From Cudoniella acicularis (lineage: Eukaryota > Ascomycota > Leotiomycetes > Helotiales > Helotiaceae): a stretch of DNA of 48,380 bases. The DNA is taken from contig JAAMPI010000242.1 of assembly GCA_013054445.1 (NCBI GenBank), forward strand, positions 1-48,380. The letters are read 5' to 3'. Shown here piece after piece: positions 44,795 to 48,380 of the stretch (positions are counted from its first letter, which is position 1; each line of letters opens with the position of its first letter). The notes beneath the pieces were generated by a model. The model did no database searches. It was not told where the DNA came from and saw nothing but the letters and a program-made list of their open reading frames with translations. The translations under genes were made by a program, and so were the position numbers.

Positions 44795-45421
44795 TTTGCG
44801 AGTTCTGGTGATCACAATATATGTTTGTCGCGTCGAGAAGGTCTTGGTGAGCGGCGAGCGCGTCGTTTATTAAAAGTGTTCCTATCGCTTTTCGGAAGAA
44901 ATTTATCAAATATTCGAGTGTGCACGTGAATCATGCACGGACCCTCGCCACTTTTTGGCCCCGATGCCGCTTCAATCCATTTTGTCCTTCCTCATCTGTG
45001 CCACCAGTAACCGCCAAAGTAGCACTATGACGGAGTCCTGACCAGTTAAATAGGTACGCAGCTCTGTAGACTCAGTAGAATTGCGGAATATTTTAAAATG
45101 ATATACAATTACCGTATACAAATGTAGGAATCTTGGATCGCATTCATCTTGAAGTACGCTTACAAATTTACAATATACTCTAAGTCAAAGAATATTCTGA
45201 GTATGCCTATCGGGCTAGGTGACTTTGCTAATACAATTCTTCATTGCCCCATGATCAAGGTGCTCTCCGTCTCAGTTTACGGCTGCAAACTCTGACATTG
45301 AAACCCTCTACTCAGACAGTCTGAGGAATCCCAATTCGAAAAGATCAAGATGTGATTTCATTCAATTCTATCAGGAGGCTATAGGTATTTGAAAACGCCA
45401 TATCCAACGTCGCGTTATTGT
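44795..45421. promoter_or_regulatory. pof3-like promoter and BNA2 3' flank
   Basis: 627 nt between two minus-strand genes. No gene or specific site recognised. Confidence 0.4.
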
Positions 45422-46951
45422 TTAATAGTGACAGATGCCGCCAGCATTGTCATCTATTGTCCAGGTTCCAGCTAAGCCCCCAAGCTCGACCTCGCCTTCT
45501 GGCTGCTCATCAAGCTTACCAAGGAAGAAGTCTCCTTTCCCCCTCGTATTGAACTCCCTACTTGCAACACGCTTCGCCCACTGGTTGAGTGTAGGCTCTC
45601 CCGTCTCATCGCGTGCTTGTTTGAGAAAAGGAAGCAACGCAGTGCCACCTGTTCCTTTGAGATTTTTCTTGGCAGTATTGTCGTTCTTGTCCTGGCGGGA
45701 GGCGCTGGCAATGTTGATTTTGCGTCGTGCTTTCTCAGGGCTTTTTGATCGCGAGGTTGATCTTGACTCTCGGGTCTTGATGATGATGTAACGAGAGACG
45801 ATATTGATGTGCTTATCGCGGAAAGCCCGTAGCATTGCAAGACAGGCATCGTAGGCAGAGGTCAATTCCACATTCTTACTATGTGTTTCAACGTATTCGC
45901 GAATGTTCGCTACTAGGGTCATGTCCTCTAAGAATTTGCGGTGAGGCCCAGGCATGTATTTTCGCATTTCAAGCAAGAAATTATGCTTGGGTGGCGGCGC
46001 AATACCCTCAAGTTCACCCTCCGAGGCAACGTCCTTCTTTTCACCAGTAGGACGGTGCTGAATTCCAAGGACAATGTCGAAGAATTGTATGATGGAACTT
46101 TGCGCATTACTACCACCACTGTATTGTTTGTACTCCTCTTTTCCCGAGCCATCTTCGTAAACCACCCCATTTGGCAGACCAGCTTCTGCCATGTTCTTGC
46201 TTCCAGCAAGGAAGGGCCGGATGCGGTGGTAGAAGACATGAGGATCACAACCTTCATGCATACGTTGCAACAGTGTACCAAGATCATCAAGCCTTTCGGC
46301 GAATCTCCTGAGACAGGCGACTACTGTCGAGCTGTCATTCTTCCTGGCAGCTTCGATAGCGGTGAGCATTAGCGGCAGAATAGGCGCTCCTCTTGCTTCA
46401 ATGGCAACCGACACCAAATAGAACCAAGACTCGTCAATGGAGCCTGTGAACGTGGTAAGGGTAGCGAGGTTCTCAAGATTGTCGACATGCTCGTCTGCGA
46501 AAAGTGGTTTGAAATTCCACAAGCATACGGCAGCATAAGTGGCGACAGGCGGGACCTCGAGGTATGCCGAAATATGGAGCAGCGGAATTGAGATCGCTGG
46601 AGGTAGGCGCTGTGGCAGGTTAGCAGGTGTCCAGGACAAGTTTGGAGAACATCCACATACCTCTGAAGGGCTGTCACCGCCCCAGATATAGCCATGCGCC
46701 ATGAAGCATAGCAGCGAGTACGCTCTCCGCCATTCCGAACCGTGTTCCAGACCAGCAGTGGAGAGAATAGGGAGTCGATCAATGACCCCGCGCAAACGCT
46801 TGCTCAAGATTAAACCTTGAAGGTTGGCAACAACAGCCTCCCACTTGTTGTAGTATGGGTCGGGGGAGCTCTCGAGAGGCAATTCGGACGGAAGAAAACC
46901 ATATTCTGGTGATATTCCGTAATCGCCGAGGACTGGGACTGGAGGAAGCAT
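45422..46951 (-). CDS. BNA2: Indoleamine 2,3-dioxygenase
   Basis: A heme enzyme that opens the indole ring of L-tryptophan to N-formylkynurenine, step 1 of the kynurenine route to NAD; cytosolic. Exons 46951-46661 and 46609-45422 give 492 residues. The intron (46660-46610, 51 nt, GTATGT...GCTAAC...CCACAG) is a multiple of three without stops. It would add 17 residues if kept, but the family reads GGDSPSE directly into RLPPAISIPLL. Seen: DPYYNKWEAVVANLQ, HGYIWGGD, PPVATYAAVCLWNFKP, the GGSNAQSSIIQFFDIVLGI substrate-pocket block, and the proximal heme ligand His in MPGPHRKFLEDM. GTGGTALLPFLKQARDET follows a Ser/Lys/Arg-rich insertion (about 40 residues) common in fungal forms. It shares a 551-nt divergent spacer with VPS23. 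Confidence 0.95.
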   Translation of the reverse strand: MLPPVPVLGDYGISPEYGFLPSELPLESSPDPYYNKWEAVVANLQGLILSKRLRGVIDRLPILSTAGLEHGSEWRRAYSLLCFMAHGYIWGGDSPSEVCGCSPNLSWTPANLPQRLPPAISIPLLHISAYLEVPPVATYAAVCLWNFKPLFADEHVDNLENLATLTTFTGSIDESWFYLVSVAIEARGAPILPLMLTAIEAARKNDSSTVVACLRRFAERLDDLGTLLQRMHEGCDPHVFYHRIRPFLAGSKNMAEAGLPNGVVYEDGSGKEEYKQYSGGSNAQSSIIQFFDIVLGIQHRPTGEKKDVASEGELEGIAPPPKHNFLLEMRKYMPGPHRKFLEDMTLVANIREYVETHSKNVELTSAYDACLAMLRAFRDKHINIVSRYIIIKTRESRSTSRSKSPEKARRKINIASASRQDKNDNTAKKNLKGTGGTALLPFLKQARDETGEPTLNQWAKRVASREFNTRGKGDFFLGKLDEQPEGEVELGGLAGTWTIDDNAGGICHY

Positions 46952-47502
46952 GCTTCGAGAATGGGATTCGGAGAAATCTAAGGTTCGTCCAGACGCAAGG
47001 AGTATACAGATCTTGTCCGATACTCCTCAGCCGTTGAGTATTCCGAAAGGGCGCCTTGCATGAATTGGTGAGTATGTGGGTATGAAGACTGAGAAAATCG
47101 ATCAGGATTTGCGCGATATAGTCTCATGGTGGAAACAGGGGGTGTTGCCATGTTTTGTAATATTTCGACGACGCCCCTCCATATTGCTTTGTCAACTGCG
47201 GTCTCGGCTTTGCGGGAAGAAAAAAAGGGATCGCGCCATTATGGAACGAGCCTCGGGGGTCGGGAGGAAGGAGGCTGGGACCCGGAGGCTCCCGTTCTGG
47301 TTGGATGCCCAAGGCATACGCCCAAGTAGCGACTGCACCGGTCCGTCCATTTATCCGGACGATAGGAGCCTTGGAACCTTCGAAATCTGGAATAGAACTA
47401 GCGTGGGGCCGTGCCCCAGGTCACATGATATCGCCAAGCGTGGGTGAAGCTCGTCGCCTTGAGGGGCTTCATGATCACCAAAATGCCCGGCGTTACGTAG
47501 CC
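46952..47502. promoter_or_regulatory. Divergent promoter region BNA2 / VPS23
   Basis: 551 nt between two head-to-head genes. It must contain both promoters. I see no distinct operator; a purine-rich GGAGG patch lies near 47263-47290. Confidence 0.5.
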
Positions 47503-48380
47503 ATGGCTGCTGTTCGGCAGCAGGTGCTGAACTGGCTCTACAGTGTCCTGACAAGTGTGAGAATCACCCATCCACGTCAGCGATTTTGTTTTCTTTTCCT
47601 CAACTAATGCCATGCAGGAATACAAAGATGTCAACCGGACCTACAACGACGTAGCACAAACTCTCTCCCACTACTCTTCACTGTCCCCAAGAACCGATGT
47701 TTACAGTACGATGCCACGTCTCTACATGAACCTGTGTGAAACTGATGGGATGGGTTATAGCGTATGAAAATGGAGCGTCTGCTCTGCTTCTCCATATCTC
47801 CGGGACACTCCCAGTCAATTTTCGAGGCACAACCTATCGATTTCCGATAGCATTATGGGTGCCTCATGGATATCCTCAAGAAGCGCCATTGGTATACGTG
47901 ACGCCTACAGAAGGGATGCTTGTTAGGCCAGGCCAGCATGTCGATCCGCAGGGCAAGATCTATCATCCGTATTTGGTTGGGTGGGGGGAGTTTTGGGATG
48001 TCAGTACACCTTGCCCGGCTTCTTCTTGCTATCCATCTCTCGAAATATGCTGACGCTTTTGGGGAGTACAGAAATCTAATATACTCGACTTCTTGGCAAT
48101 TCTGCGAGATGTCTTTGCGAAGGAGCCGCCTGTGATCTCGCGGCAGCAGCAGAATGTCCCTACTCGGCCACAACCTACACCCGCACCTCCTCCAGTTCCT
48201 CCCCTACCCCCGGGAATCGCTCGCCCAGCATCAGGAACTTCTAGCGCTGTCAAGGAACAACCTCAACCTCCTCCCCCACCTCCAAAGCCAGGGGCAAATC
48301 CTTCTGTAGGCCCGTCGAGGCGAGACAGTGGTCCACCTTTACCACCTCTCCCAACCCAACAGCCATACGATGGACGGCGT
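47503..48380 (+). CDS. VPS23: ESCRT-I subunit VPS23/TSG101, 5' part
   Basis: An ESCRT-I subunit that captures ubiquitinated cargo at endosomes for multivesicular-body sorting. Exons: 47503-47556, 47618-47705, 47761-47999 and 48072 to the window edge, all joining in frame. The encoded 220 or so residues are the UEV domain: N-terminal helix (VRQQVLNWLYSVLTS), YNDVAQTLSHYSSLSPRTDVYTYENG, LLLHISGTLPVNFRGTTYRFPIALWVPHGYP, and the PLVYVTPTEGMLVRPGQHVDPQGKIYHPYL block. The E2 catalytic Cys is absent, as expected for a UEV. FLAILRDVFAKEPPV follows, then a Pro-rich linker that runs off the end. The coiled-coil and steadiness-box parts lie outside the window. The start is supported by its position directly before the conserved first helix. 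Confidence 0.93.

Overview
The window is nuclear DNA of a filamentous ascomycete (Pezizomycotina). I would guess Leotiomycetes, but that placement is inference. The reasons are: short spliceosomal introns (mostly 45-60 nt) with GTAAGT/GTATGT donors, CTAAC/CTGAC branch sites and CAG/TAG acceptors; genes on both strands without operons; and fungal-specific families (DUF3405, Zn2Cys6 regulator, Pof3-type F-box/TPR/LRR protein, fungal indoleamine 2,3-dioxygenase). No RNA gene, CRISPR array or intact transposon was recognised. A 3-base N run lies at 1942-1944.

Layout. 1-6136 has no recognisable gene and holds an N run, homopolymers and a decayed ~84-bp tandem repeat. Then come VPS29 (retromer, +, 6137-6871), a secreted GH31 alpha-glucosidase (-, 7862-11219), a DUF3405 membrane-anchored protein (-, 12325-14643), a two-LIM paxillin-like protein (-, 15727-17738), a gene-poor stretch, myo-inositol-1-phosphate synthase INO1 (+, 21371-23083), and an RPA/MEIOB-like OB-fold protein with a C-terminal zinc site (+, 23457-25092). 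After an A+T-rich 2-kb stretch come an NTF2/SnoaL-like protein (-, 27141-27668), an L-rhamnose 1-dehydrogenase (-, 28314-29250), an L-rhamnonate dehydratase (-, 29822-31287) and, divergent from it, a Zn2Cys6 transcription factor (+, 32564-35424). A 7-kb gene desert (35425-42689) contains only an 84-residue Cys-rich microprotein (+, 38560-38814). The window closes with a Pof3/Dia2-like F-box protein (-, 42690-44794), indoleamine 2,3-dioxygenase BNA2 (-, 45422-46951) and the 5' part of the ESCRT-I gene VPS23/TSG101 (+, 47503-48380, running off the end).

How the genes work together. Most are housekeeping neighbours with no shared task. The exception is 28314-35424. Two of the four enzymes of the fungal non-phosphorylative L-rhamnose pathway (steps 1 and 3) sit in tandem, and the step-3 gene shares its upstream region head-to-head with a zinc-cluster regulator. 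This looks like a reduced rhamnose catabolic cluster with its own candidate regulator; the lactonase and the aldolase are not in the window.

Quality. Three otherwise healthy genes (VPS29, GH31, OB-fold protein) each carry one single-base frame break. Two of these are in A or T runs. Assembly indels are the simplest explanation. All gene models were spliced by eye and should be checked against transcripts.
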